A stretch of 46,071 bases of DNA, taken from assembly GCA_900770445.1 (NCBI GenBank), contig CAAGKO010000018.1:1-46071 (forward strand), given 5' to 3'. Each line of letters opens with the position of its first letter. The stretch's first letter is position 1. Shown in pieces: positions 1 through 7,464 of the stretch. The position numbers and the translations under genes were made by a program. The DNA is from an uncultured Oribacterium sp. (lineage in GTDB: Bacteria; Bacillota; Clostridia; Lachnospirales; Lachnospiraceae). Below the pieces are notes generated by a model. The model was not told where the DNA came from. It was given only the letters and a program-made list of their open reading frames with translations, and did no database searches.

Positions 1-116
1 CCAGCTTCCTTCAGATCCTGCCTCGCGACAGACACCCTTGCCTTCGGCTATGTCCTTCCCGCTACCGGGCGGACTCCGGACTTACACCGGTTAGAAACGT
101 GCGCCGCCAGGCGCAC
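1..116 (-). mobile_element. Group IIC intron, 5' end (partial, runs off the left edge)
   Basis: Read on the minus strand from 116 downward, the sequence opens with GTGCGCC, fitting the group II 5' consensus GUGYG. It continues with blocks typical of class C introns: GGTGTAAGTCCGG near 93-81, AAGGCAAGGGTGTC near 50-35, and ATCTGAAGGAAGC near 18-4. The order and wording match the domain I core of the Oceanobacillus iheyensis-type IIC intron as I remember it. Only the first ~116 nt are in the window, so the reverse transcriptase/maturase gene and domains V/VI cannot be seen. The insertion point lies 9 nt beyond a Rho-independent terminator stem, as is known for class IIC retrohoming. An alternative reading as unrelated structured RNA is unlikely. 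Confidence 0.85.
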
Positions 117-125
117 AACAAAAAA

Positions 126-171
126 GGTAGGCACTGAAAAACCGGAAACATTCGGCTTTTCAGTGCCTGCC
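126..171. terminator. Terminator hairpin hosting the group IIC intron
   Basis: Arms 126-140 and 157-171 pair over about 15 bp with one G-T, and the inner part pairs partially around a short loop. On the minus strand the stem is followed by TTTTTTGTT (125-117) and then by the intron's first base at 116. On the plus strand it is followed by a weaker T-run (171-177). It is either a minus-strand terminator whose gene is gone or a bidirectional one for a gene to the left. Confidence 0.75.
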
Positions 172-242
172 TTTCTGTATAAATCATGCTTAAAGCGGCG
201 GTGAGCTGCCCTTTTACATAGCCGGAACTGTATTATTAAATG

Positions 243-310
243 GCATTGCATAATGCTTTCTAACATTGACCAAAACAGTATTTATGTTTACAATAATAAG
301 CATTACAAGG
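243..310 (+). promoter_or_regulatory. hipBA promoter with GCATTA/TAATGC repeats
   Basis: A -35 TTGACC (266-271) and a -10 TACAAT (289-294) are spaced by 17 bp, which puts the transcription start near 301. Inverted repeats flank the core: GCATT/AATGC at 243-256, and TAATGC (251-256) facing GCATTA (300-305). HipB-type antitoxins bind such palindromes to repress their own operon, so these are candidate HipB operators. The operator role is an inference. Confidence 0.6.
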
Positions 311-322
311 ATGGTGTTAGAA

Positions 323-643
323 ATGAAGAAAGCTGCGTATAATATATTACCAGGAACAGAAGAAATCCTGCAGACTATGGGAGAACAGATCAAGCTTGCA
401 AGACTCAGACGGAGCTTATCTACTGAACTGGTTGCTGAACGTGCCGGAATCAGTCGTGCATCTCTCTGGAAGGTTGAAAAGGGAGATCCGTCTGTTGCTA
501 TGGGCATTTACGCAGCCGTTCTGCATGCCTTAAACAATCTTGATAAAGACCTGCTTCTTGTTGCCAGGGATGATGAGATGGGCAGACAACTGCAGGATCT
601 CAATCTGATCACAAGGAAACGTGCACCAAGGAGGTCTAAATAA
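323..643 (+). CDS. hipB: HipB-like antitoxin, XRE-family HTH regulator
   Basis: A 106-residue protein with one helix-turn-helix of the XRE/Cro type around residues 17-70 (GEQIKLARLRR, then ERAGISRASLWKVEKG). The C-terminal tail is basic (RKRAPRRSK). It is the antitoxin and autorepressor partner of the HipA kinase encoded directly downstream; the stop TAA overlaps the hipA start in TAATG, so the two are translationally coupled. I prefer the ATG at 323 to upstream in-frame ATGs at 266 and 311, because 266 lies upstream of the predicted transcription start and the HTH fold does not need the extra residues. AAGG at 307-310 is a weak, somewhat distant ribosome site. The family call is firm; DNA target and toxin neutralisation are inferred from context. 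Confidence 0.85.
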   Translation: MKKAAYNILPGTEEILQTMGEQIKLARLRRSLSTELVAERAGISRASLWKVEKGDPSVAMGIYAAVLHALNNLDKDLLLVARDDEMGRQLQDLNLITRKRAPRRSK

Positions 644-1902
644 TGGTGATGAATCAGAAAACCATCTTCGTATATGATGATTTCAGCACTGATCAGCCTG
701 TTCTTATGGGCAGCCTCTATGTAAATGTCATAAAAGGCGGAGAGACTTATTCATTTGAATATGACAAAGAGTGGTTGAAGAAAACAGGACTTGCGTTGAC
801 CTTGGATCCGGAGATTATGCCGTATTCTGGCAGACAGTATCCGACCGGTAAGAACATCTTTGGCTTGTTTGCAGATGCTTCTCCTGACCGCTGGGGACGC
901 GTTCTTATGAATAAGCGTGAAAGAATTCTTGCGGAAAAAGAAGGCCGTAAGCCGTCTAAGCTCTATGACAGCGATTACCTGCTTGGTGTATACGATGAAA
1001 CCCGAATGGGCGGAATTCGCTTTAAAGCAAATCCCGAAGGGCCATTCCTTTCAGATGATAAGGAAACAGCCGCTCCACCCTGGGCTACACTTCGCACATT
1101 AGAGGAAGCCTCCAGAAACTTTGAAAATGATGAGACCGGTTTAACTGAAAGGTGGCTTAATCAGCTGATCAAGCCGGGATCTTCTCTGGGTGGTGCTAGA
1201 CCGAAGGCAACTGTAGTAGATACAAAGGATCAGCTTTGGATTGCAAAGTTCCCGTCAAAGAACGATGAAAATGATACCGGAGCCTGGGAAATGGTGGCGC
1301 ATGATCTTGCTGCGCTCTGTGGATTGAATGTCCCGGAGGCTAAACTTGAGAAGTTTTCTCCGCTTGGAAGCACATTCCTGATAAAGCGTTTTGATCGTTT
1401 GGGAAGCAAACGAGTACATTTCGCTTCAGCAATGACGCTGCTTGGGAAAACAGATGGTGCATCCGCTGCAGATGGTAGCAGCTATCTGGATATTGCAGCC
1501 TTTATCAAGTCCTATGGTGCGCAGCCTAAGATGGATCTAATCGAACTTTGGAGACGTATCGTGTTTAATATGGCAGTTACCAATACGGATGATCACCTGA
1601 GAAACCATGCATTTGTACTGACAGACAAGGGATGGATTCTTTCACCTGTGTATGATGTAAACCCAGTTCCTTACGGTGATGAGTTGTCTCTCAATGTGGA
1701 TGAGGAAGATAACAGCATCAGTATTGATCTTGCAGTGCAGACCGCTGTGAGATTTGGTATTTCAAAATCAGATGCTGAGGCGGAGGCGGAAGATATCCTG
1801 AAGATTGTCAGAGATAACTGGGAAAAAACAGCTGCCGAATATAGTCTGACCCGCAGACAGGTAGAAGAAATGAGACCTGCCTTCAATGCTTGTTACGAAT
1901 AA
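643..1902 (+). CDS. hipA: HipA-like serine/threonine kinase toxin
   Basis: 419 residues, the usual length for HipA. An N-terminal HipA subdomain (about 1-130) precedes the kinase fold. The glycine-rich ATP loop is SSLGGARPKA (180-189), the likely ATP-binding lysine is in WIAKF (199-203), the catalytic loop is NTDDHLRNH (314-322) with Asp and Asn in place, and the metal-binding motif is SPVYDVNP (335-341). Known HipA kinases phosphorylate glutamyl-tRNA synthetase or other tRNA synthetases, which stops translation and promotes persistence; the target here cannot be read from sequence. All kinase residues I can check are intact, so it looks active. A stem-loop 9 nt after the stop ends the operon. 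Base composition is more AT-rich than the genes from 5,200 rightward. Confidence 0.92.
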   Translation: MVMNQKTIFVYDDFSTDQPVLMGSLYVNVIKGGETYSFEYDKEWLKKTGLALTLDPEIMPYSGRQYPTGKNIFGLFADASPDRWGRVLMNKRERILAEKEGRKPSKLYDSDYLLGVYDETRMGGIRFKANPEGPFLSDDKETAAPPWATLRTLEEASRNFENDETGLTERWLNQLIKPGSSLGGARPKATVVDTKDQLWIAKFPSKNDENDTGAWEMVAHDLAALCGLNVPEAKLEKFSPLGSTFLIKRFDRLGSKRVHFASAMTLLGKTDGASAADGSSYLDIAAFIKSYGAQPKMDLIELWRRIVFNMAVTNTDDHLRNHAFVLTDKGWILSPVYDVNPVPYGDELSLNVDEEDNSISIDLAVQTAVRFGISKSDAEAEAEDILKIVRDNWEKTAAEYSLTRRQVEEMRPAFNACYE

Positions 1903-1910
1903 AATACATG

Positions 1911-1945
1911 GCGGACAGCTTTTTCAAAAGGAATCAGCTGTCCGC
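1911..1945. terminator. Shared terminator between convergent hipA and the primase-helicase
   Basis: Perfect 10-bp arms (1911-1920 and 1936-1945, GCGGACAGCT against AGCTGTCCGC) surround a loop that itself contains a small TTTTCAAAA hairpin. TATTTTC follows on the plus strand. On the minus strand only a mixed T-rich stretch follows. Confidence 0.7.
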
Positions 1946-1979
1946 TATTTTCAGGTAGTGGAGCCCAGATGAACTGTTA

Positions 1980-4940
1980 CTATACACACACATTTTCCAG
2001 AAGCTCTGCAGCAGCCTCTGCGTTGCAAATACGCATCAGATTATCTTCGATGTCTTCTTTACCGAGGAAATTCATACTGCCATACCATACGACTTCTCGA
2101 TCAATGACAGTGAAGTGCTCACTTATATTCTCAAGAAGACGTAAATCAACGCCGGCTGTTCTCAAATCATACAGCAGCTCTGCTCTTGCTTCACTGCTCC
2201 CATATCGGTCAAAATCCATCTGCCATGTAACCACAGTGATTCTTACGCCCCGCTCGAGAAGCGACCTAAAAAAGCGTACATATTCCTGAACCCTGCCGGC
2301 TCGAAGCCCAGGGCTACAAATGACAATTTCTTTTCTCGCAGCCATCAAATCTTTTCTATACGTATCCAGGTAGCTTTCACTATCATAGATAAATCCGGCA
2401 CCGGCTTCGATACTTCCTATTTCGTACTGATAGATTTGATATCCGATTTTCTTATAAGCCTTTAATCGTTTTCCATACATTCTTTCAAAAACCGGAATAT
2501 GAACATCGATATAATCGTAAATGATCACATCCTGTTTCCCATGATAATCTCGATTTAATCTTCCTGCATACTGTTCAACCACCGTACGCCCGGCAACCGG
2601 TGTCGCCATAATCAACGTATCCAGTCGTGGAAAATCAAAGCCTTCACCAATCAGTTTTCCTGTCGCAATCAGGAGAACCGGTTCTGTTTCTGAAATTGTC
2701 TTCAATTCAGAAACAATCTGTTTCTTTTCCTTCGCAGATTTATTTCCAAGAAGTAAAAATGTATGAGCTCCAGAGCCCTGCAACTCCTTATAAAGCTCTT
2801 CTGCATGCGCAGTATATCGAGTCAGGATAACCGGACATCGCCCCTCTTCGATGCATTTTTTCGTATCCTCAATGATCATTTGATTTCTTGCAGGATCATC
2901 TCGCACCAGTTCATATGCATCATTCACACTTAGCTTATCTTCCCTTGAGCACAGCGTTCGAGTAAATCTTGGATATACTAGATGCCTGATTCCCTGTTCA
3001 ATTGCTCTTTCCTTTGCAGTAAAGCGAAAACGAATCGGTCCGAGAAGCATATAATTGATTTTTTCAAGCCCATCTTCTCGCATCGGGGTTGCCGTTACAC
3101 CATATACATATTTGGCCCTTGCCGTTCTTAGTATCTTCTGTATAGTTTCTGAGGCAGCATGATGACATTCATCAACGAGAATCATCCCATATTCATTCAA
3201 TCTTGGATGACATACATCTTTTGAAAAAACAGAGCCAACCATGGCGATATCGACGATCCCCGTCAGCGTGTCTTTCGCACCTTGTAACATACCGACGACG
3301 CTCTTCCTTTTCTTGGTTCTACCGGTTTTAGTTTGATAACTCGGAAGTTCTTCATCGATATTCAGAAATCTTTCAATCGCAGCTTGCCACTGTTCCATCA
3401 GTGCGGATGATTCAATGAGAATCAATGTATTTATTTTTCTCTCCGCAATTAAGTCACAGCAGACAACCGTTTTTCCAAATGCCGTAGCCGCGCTCAATAT
3501 GCCTGTTTCATGTGGCATTAATGCTTCTATCGCTTTTCTTTGGCTTTCACGCAGTTCACCATTAAATGAAACCTGGATATGCCTACCCTTTTGCCTTTCA
3601 TCCGTCAATGCATATGGAATGCCTGCCTGTTGTATGCCCGTTTCGAGCTTTTCTCGGAGTCCTCTCGGAAGTCCAATATACCCGTCCTCCTCTTCTCCCA
3701 GATATAGGAAACGTGATTGCGAAAAATTAGATAAATTCATCGCCTGATTTTTATAGAAAATCGGATTACTGAATGCTGCCAGACGCCGTATCTGATTTCT
3801 GATTCTAGGCATCAGATTAATCCCGTCAACATACACCAGATTGCTCAACGTAATTCTAAGCTTTCCGTGAACATCCTCCGGATGTAGTATCTCCGTTTTC
3901 TTCCATGGCTTGCTTCGTTCACCTGTTTCTTCGAATGTCTGCTCATCCTTTTCCATCCCTTCAAATGGATTATTTCTGGCAGTTTCTTTAAGAAATAAAT
4001 CGATCGCATCCTGCTTGATTTTTCGAATGGCGTTCAATGCGCCTAATTGATCAGGATATGCATTCCAGCTTTCACCTACAAATGCACTGTTCCCCTGTGT
4101 TAACGGTTCTGCCTGCAGTGGTAAAGCAATCAGATTCCCCAGCCCACCATCCTTTAGATCATCCTGTGCCGGAATCATTCTGTCATAATACTGAAAGCTC
4201 TGTAAATCTACCGCTTCTGCACCTTTTTGAAGAAGTGCTTTGCCAAAATCTCGGGCTTTTTTAGCCGCGATTGGCTGATCAAAGAAGATCCACACATGGG
4301 CACCTCGCCCTGATCTAGATCGTTCCACCAGCGCATCAATTTGATTCAGCGCACAGATTTCCCGAAGTGCATCTACTTCCTGCTGCCATTTATTATCTGT
4401 ATTTGCAAAATCAGTCTGTGCATTGCCTTCCGTATGATTATCAAAATCAAAGACTAAAAAACGACAGGTTCCATTTGGCAACATCGGATAGACGCCGATC
4501 GTAATCTTTCCTGTCAAATGCTTTATAATGGTATTTACGTCTATATGTTTCCATGATTTAAGTGGGCACTCCATACACGAAACGCCCTTCTTGATTTCGG
4601 ATTTTTGCACCTGTTTATGTTTACAGCCATTCTTCCAGAAATTCCAGCACTGCGTGTAATATCCGACTTTTCCATTCCTGCTAACGATTCTCTGGCTGTA
4701 AACATCCATTCGGCCCCAGAATCTGGCGAAATAATAATTCGCAACATTTTCGTTTATCGTCAACTTCAAGATTCTGGCACCCTGATTTGGATCCACTGGT
4801 TCACAGGCTTTTTCCTTCAGAATGATTCCATTATCTTCGAGTAACTTACACAGTCGCTGATTTTCTTTGCTCAACGAAGAAATCTCATGCAGAAGAGTCC
4901 CTATTCGCTCCTGATTTTCCAGTCCATTCTTTTCGTCCAT
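1980..4940 (-). CDS. TOTE-type archaeo-eukaryotic primase / SF2 helicase with C-terminal PLD-like domain
   Basis: A 986-residue, three-part protein. The N-terminal part has a short coiled-coil (about 10-45) and a Cys cluster (CWNFWKNGC ... CMEC, 98-125), then an AEP primase core: the metal motif FLVFDFDNH (161-169), the SGRGAHVWIFF motif with its His at 215, and a third motif near GNLIALPLQ (268-276). Residues 460-815 form an SF2 helicase with Walker A ATAFGKT (485-491), the DECHH box (590-594), GVTATP (614-619) and motif VI QYAGRLNR (790-797). Residues 845-986 resemble a PLD-type nuclease ending in WYGSMNFL. The ATG at 4940 is chosen over one at 4961 because AAGGCAGGTG precedes it. This architecture is assigned to TOTE conflict systems, predicted genome-defence modules. 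It lies convergent to hipBA in an AT-rich block and is probably acquired horizontally. Defence function is a family prediction only. Confidence 0.85.
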   Translation of the reverse strand: MDEKNGLENQERIGTLLHEISSLSKENQRLCKLLEDNGIILKEKACEPVDPNQGARILKLTINENVANYYFARFWGRMDVYSQRIVSRNGKVGYYTQCWNFWKNGCKHKQVQKSEIKKGVSCMECPLKSWKHIDVNTIIKHLTGKITIGVYPMLPNGTCRFLVFDFDNHTEGNAQTDFANTDNKWQQEVDALREICALNQIDALVERSRSGRGAHVWIFFDQPIAAKKARDFGKALLQKGAEAVDLQSFQYYDRMIPAQDDLKDGGLGNLIALPLQAEPLTQGNSAFVGESWNAYPDQLGALNAIRKIKQDAIDLFLKETARNNPFEGMEKDEQTFEETGERSKPWKKTEILHPEDVHGKLRITLSNLVYVDGINLMPRIRNQIRRLAAFSNPIFYKNQAMNLSNFSQSRFLYLGEEEDGYIGLPRGLREKLETGIQQAGIPYALTDERQKGRHIQVSFNGELRESQRKAIEALMPHETGILSAATAFGKTVVCCDLIAERKINTLILIESSALMEQWQAAIERFLNIDEELPSYQTKTGRTKKRKSVVGMLQGAKDTLTGIVDIAMVGSVFSKDVCHPRLNEYGMILVDECHHAASETIQKILRTARAKYVYGVTATPMREDGLEKINYMLLGPIRFRFTAKERAIEQGIRHLVYPRFTRTLCSREDKLSVNDAYELVRDDPARNQMIIEDTKKCIEEGRCPVILTRYTAHAEELYKELQGSGAHTFLLLGNKSAKEKKQIVSELKTISETEPVLLIATGKLIGEGFDFPRLDTLIMATPVAGRTVVEQYAGRLNRDYHGKQDVIIYDYIDVHIPVFERMYGKRLKAYKKIGYQIYQYEIGSIEAGAGFIYDSESYLDTYRKDLMAARKEIVICSPGLRAGRVQEYVRFFRSLLERGVRITVVTWQMDFDRYGSSEARAELLYDLRTAGVDLRLLENISEHFTVIDREVVWYGSMNFLGKEDIEDNLMRICNAEAAAELLENVCV

Positions 4941-5052
4941 ATACACCTGCCTTGCAAACATCTCTCATAATATAGATCTTACTTCCAGTGTACCATGGCA
5001 TTCCGAAATTGGATTTCATAATATTTTTTTGATGCATGGGCATCGAATTTTA

Positions 5053-5119
5053 GTTTGCCTGCAAGGGGTGGGCCGATACGTGCATAGATAGATGCCGTAA
5101 ATGGGGTGGGCAGGCAAAC
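5053..5119. repeat. Inverted repeat with internal direct repeat at the island border
   Basis: Ten-base arms GTTTGCCTGC (5053-5062) and GCAGGCAAAC (5110-5119) enclose about 47 nt. Inside the arms the sequence GGGGTGGGC occurs twice in direct orientation (5065-5073 and 5103-5111). It could be the footprint of a small mobile element or an integration site at the right edge of the AT-rich accessory block. No transposase is nearby, so this stays a description. Confidence 0.5.
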
Positions 5120-5124
5120 GAAAA

Positions 5125-5150
5125 AGAGACGCCCGGCTAAGGACATCTCT
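5125..5150 (-). terminator. Terminator of the hflX-ylmH operon
   Basis: On the minus strand a 10-bp stem (with two G-T pairs) and a six-base loop are followed by TTTTTCG. It lies about 70 nt past the ylmH stop. Confidence 0.75.
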
Positions 5151-5169
5151 GAAAATCAGTATTCTTCCT

Positions 5170-5186
5170 GGGGACAGGCTGTCCCC
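5170..5186. repeat. GGGGACAG-G-CTGTCCCC palindrome
   Basis: A perfect 8-bp inverted repeat around one base, between the ylmH stop and its terminator. Palindromes of this form are often dispersed REP-like repeats in other bacteria. Only one copy is in this window, so repetitiveness cannot be shown. Confidence 0.4.
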
Positions 5187-5222
5187 GGGAACCTTTCTTC
5201 GTGTGTGAGCCCGCCTGGCGCT

Positions 5223-6026
5223 TCACTTATACAGCTTCACGTGCGCGTACATGCGGCCTTTTTTCGTGGTGTTTCCGGTGCCGGTGAAGATGAACTTGCC
5301 GTGGCCGCGGACGGAGATGCGTTCATCCGGCTTCAGGATGTAACTGGTGTCGGTGACGGTGCGGCCGTCGATGAAGACGTTCTCCGCTGTGATCAGCTCC
5401 TGCGCTTTCGTGCGGCTCAGGCGGTAGACCATCGCGAGTACTGCGTCGAGGCGCTCGGAGGCGACGGAGCCGGACAGCTCTTCCCACGCGGGTTCGAGCG
5501 TGCAGGCGGACGGCGGCACGACCTCGCAGCTCACCGAGGTATGCTTCACGCGGGTGAATTCGCGAGCGATGATGTCGGCCATATCGCTGAGCACGAAGAT
5601 GAAGGCTTCGGCATCTCCACAGAGGATGTCGCCGATCTGGTCGCGCTCGATGCCCATGTTCATGAGGGCGCCGAGATAGTCGCGGTGCGTGAGTGCGTCC
5701 GTGAACTTCCGGTTGAGCGGCGTCACATGCAGGCAGCGGATGACATCCCCCTGTGCCGGCTCTTCGGCGAGGAAGCTCTCCTCCGTCATGTAGTCCGGCA
5801 GGAACACGACGACGTTCCGGTCGGCATCTGTACGCCCGCCGAAGATAAGGTACGGCGCACCATTCACCGCATGCACCTTGCTGCTGATGCCCTGCTTCCG
5901 GAGGATCGCATGAAACTGCGCGAGCTCGGACGCCGCGAGGAAGCATGTATGCGTGAGATAGTTGCTGTTATAGGCTTTTTCGGAGAGGTCGCGGATGCGG
6001 CCCTCGAGAAGTGCATTCTGGTCCAT
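5223..6026 (-). CDS. ylmH: YlmH family S4-domain RNA-binding protein
   Basis: 267 residues. The N-terminal two thirds carry the YlmH signature HRDYLGALMNMGIERDQIGDI (split here: HRDYLGALMNMG about 117-128, then IERDQIGDI), and an S4 RNA-binding domain occupies about 185-250 (SERLDAVLAMVYRLSR, then ENVFIDGR). In Bacillus subtilis YlmH (RqcP2-like) binds obstructed 50S subunits and takes part in ribosome-associated quality control. The start has AAAGGAAA upstream and lies 14 nt after the hflX stop, so the two ribosome-rescue genes form one operon, which supports a shared role at stalled ribosomes. In many Firmicutes ylmH sits in the division cluster next to sepF and divIVA; its place here next to hflX is different. 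Confidence 0.9.
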   Translation of the reverse strand: MDQNALLEGRIRDLSEKAYNSNYLTHTCFLAASELAQFHAILRKQGISSKVHAVNGAPYLIFGGRTDADRNVVVFLPDYMTEESFLAEEPAQGDVIRCLHVTPLNRKFTDALTHRDYLGALMNMGIERDQIGDILCGDAEAFIFVLSDMADIIAREFTRVKHTSVSCEVVPPSACTLEPAWEELSGSVASERLDAVLAMVYRLSRTKAQELITAENVFIDGRTVTDTSYILKPDERISVRGHGKFIFTGTGNTTKKGRMYAHVKLYK

Positions 6027-6040
6027 AAGTCTTTCCTTTT

Positions 6041-7324
6041 TTACTGCAGGTAGGCTTTGTACCGCTGCAGCAGCTCCTGATTGAGGTCGACCGTCATGTG
6101 GATGCCGTCGTCTTCGTAACTCGTTTTGTGCACGCGGGCGCGCTCCTGGAGGTCGTGCTCGACCTGGCCGGCGGTGTACGGGATGATGAGGTCCATCGTG
6201 ATGTAGCCGGCGAAGAGCTTCTCTTCGATCTTCTCGAGGAGGAGGTCGAGGCCGCGGCGGCCGGCGGCGGAAATGTAGATTTTATCGCCGCGGTCGATCG
6301 GGAGCTCTGAGAGCGGGTACTTCCGGTCAGCCTTATTCATGACGTAGATGACCGGGATGGCACCGGCACCGAGCTCCTTCAGGGTGCGGGCGGTGACGTC
6401 CATGTGCATCTGGTAATTTGGGTCCGAGCAGTCGATTACCTCGAGGATCAGGTCGGCATTGACCGCCTCCTCGAGCGTCGAGCGGAAGGCGTCGACGAGG
6501 TCGTGCGGCAGGTCGTTGATGAAGCCGACGGTGTCGGACAGGAGGAAGTCGCGGTGGCTGCCCGGGGTGATCTTCCGGACAGTGGTATCGAGGGTCGCGA
6601 AGAGCATGTCCTTCACCATGACTTCCTTTTCCTCATCCGGACAGCAGGCCTCGAGGAGCCGGTTCATGAGTGTCGACTTGCCGGCGTTCGTGTAGCCGAC
6701 GAGCGCGACCTGCGGGATGCCGGAGGCCTGGCGCTTGCGGCGCTGCGTGTCGCGATTTTTCGTGATCTCGCGGAGCTGCTTCCGGAGCTCGGACATGTCC
6801 TTCTCGATGCGGCGGCGGTCGAGCTCGATCTGCGTCTCACCGGAACCCTTGTTCGACATGGAGCCGCCGGTGCCGCCCTGCCGGCTCAGGTTCTGGCGCA
6901 GACCGACGAGGCGTGGAAGCATGTACTGCAGCTTCGCATAGTCGACCTGAAGCTTCGCTTCCTTCGTGCGGGCACGGTCCGCGAAGATGTTAAGGATCAG
7001 GTTCGTTCGGTCGATCACTTCGACCTCCAGGTCATGCGCGAGGTTCGCAAGCTGTGACGGCGAGAGCTGGTTGTTGACGACCACGAGGTCCGCGTCGAGC
7101 TCGAAGACGAGCCCCTTCAGCTCCTGGACCTTGCCGGAGCCGATATAGCAGGCGGCGTCCTGCGAGGCGAGGTTCTGCGTGACATCCGCCACGACCTCGA
7201 GCCCCTCCGCCTCCGCGAGGCCTGCGAGCTCTTCCATGGAGACCTCGAAGCCGTCGTCGCCGCCGAGGCAGACGCCGACCAGGATGGTCTTTCTTCGCTT
7301 GATATTCTGATCTGTTTCGTACAT
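6041..7324 (-). CDS. hflX: Ribosome-splitting GTPase HflX
   Basis: 427 residues from the ATG at 7324, which has GAGGAG 8 nt upstream; a longer reading frame to 7432 has no ribosome site. The N-terminal HflX domain and coiled-coil linker (SNKGSGETQIELDRRRI) are followed by a G domain with G1 GYTNAGKST, G3 DTVGF, G4 NKAD and G5 SAAG. The family binds the 50S E site and splits stalled or stress-hibernating 70S ribosomes. It is the first gene of an apparent operon with ylmH. The composition is markedly GC-rich compared with the block left of 5,000. No missing motif was seen. Confidence 0.96.
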   Translation of the reverse strand: MYETDQNIKRRKTILVGVCLGGDDGFEVSMEELAGLAEAEGLEVVADVTQNLASQDAACYIGSGKVQELKGLVFELDADLVVVNNQLSPSQLANLAHDLEVEVIDRTNLILNIFADRARTKEAKLQVDYAKLQYMLPRLVGLRQNLSRQGGTGGSMSNKGSGETQIELDRRRIEKDMSELRKQLREITKNRDTQRRKRQASGIPQVALVGYTNAGKSTLMNRLLEACCPDEEKEVMVKDMLFATLDTTVRKITPGSHRDFLLSDTVGFINDLPHDLVDAFRSTLEEAVNADLILEVIDCSDPNYQMHMDVTARTLKELGAGAIPVIYVMNKADRKYPLSELPIDRGDKIYISAAGRRGLDLLLEKIEEKLFAGYITMDLIIPYTAGQVEHDLQERARVHKTSYEDDGIHMTVDLNQELLQRYKAYLQ

Positions 7325-7464
7325 GTAGATGACTCCTCTATCTCGGATGAATGTATGTGCTGATGCTGGCAGGTGTGGATGATGCTGTCCCAGGCCTGCT
7401 GCGCACACGGCCAGCGATCGCCACTCCGTCACGGGTGTCCGGCGCGCGGCGCAGGTATGCTGTT

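Noticed and set aside
266..322. Longer HipB starting at 266
   Set aside because: The codon lies inside the -35 box of the predicted promoter and has no ribosome site.
5106..6053. A 315-codon plus-strand frame across ylmH
   Set aside because: Antisense to ylmH; it starts inside the inverted repeat and has no ribosome site.
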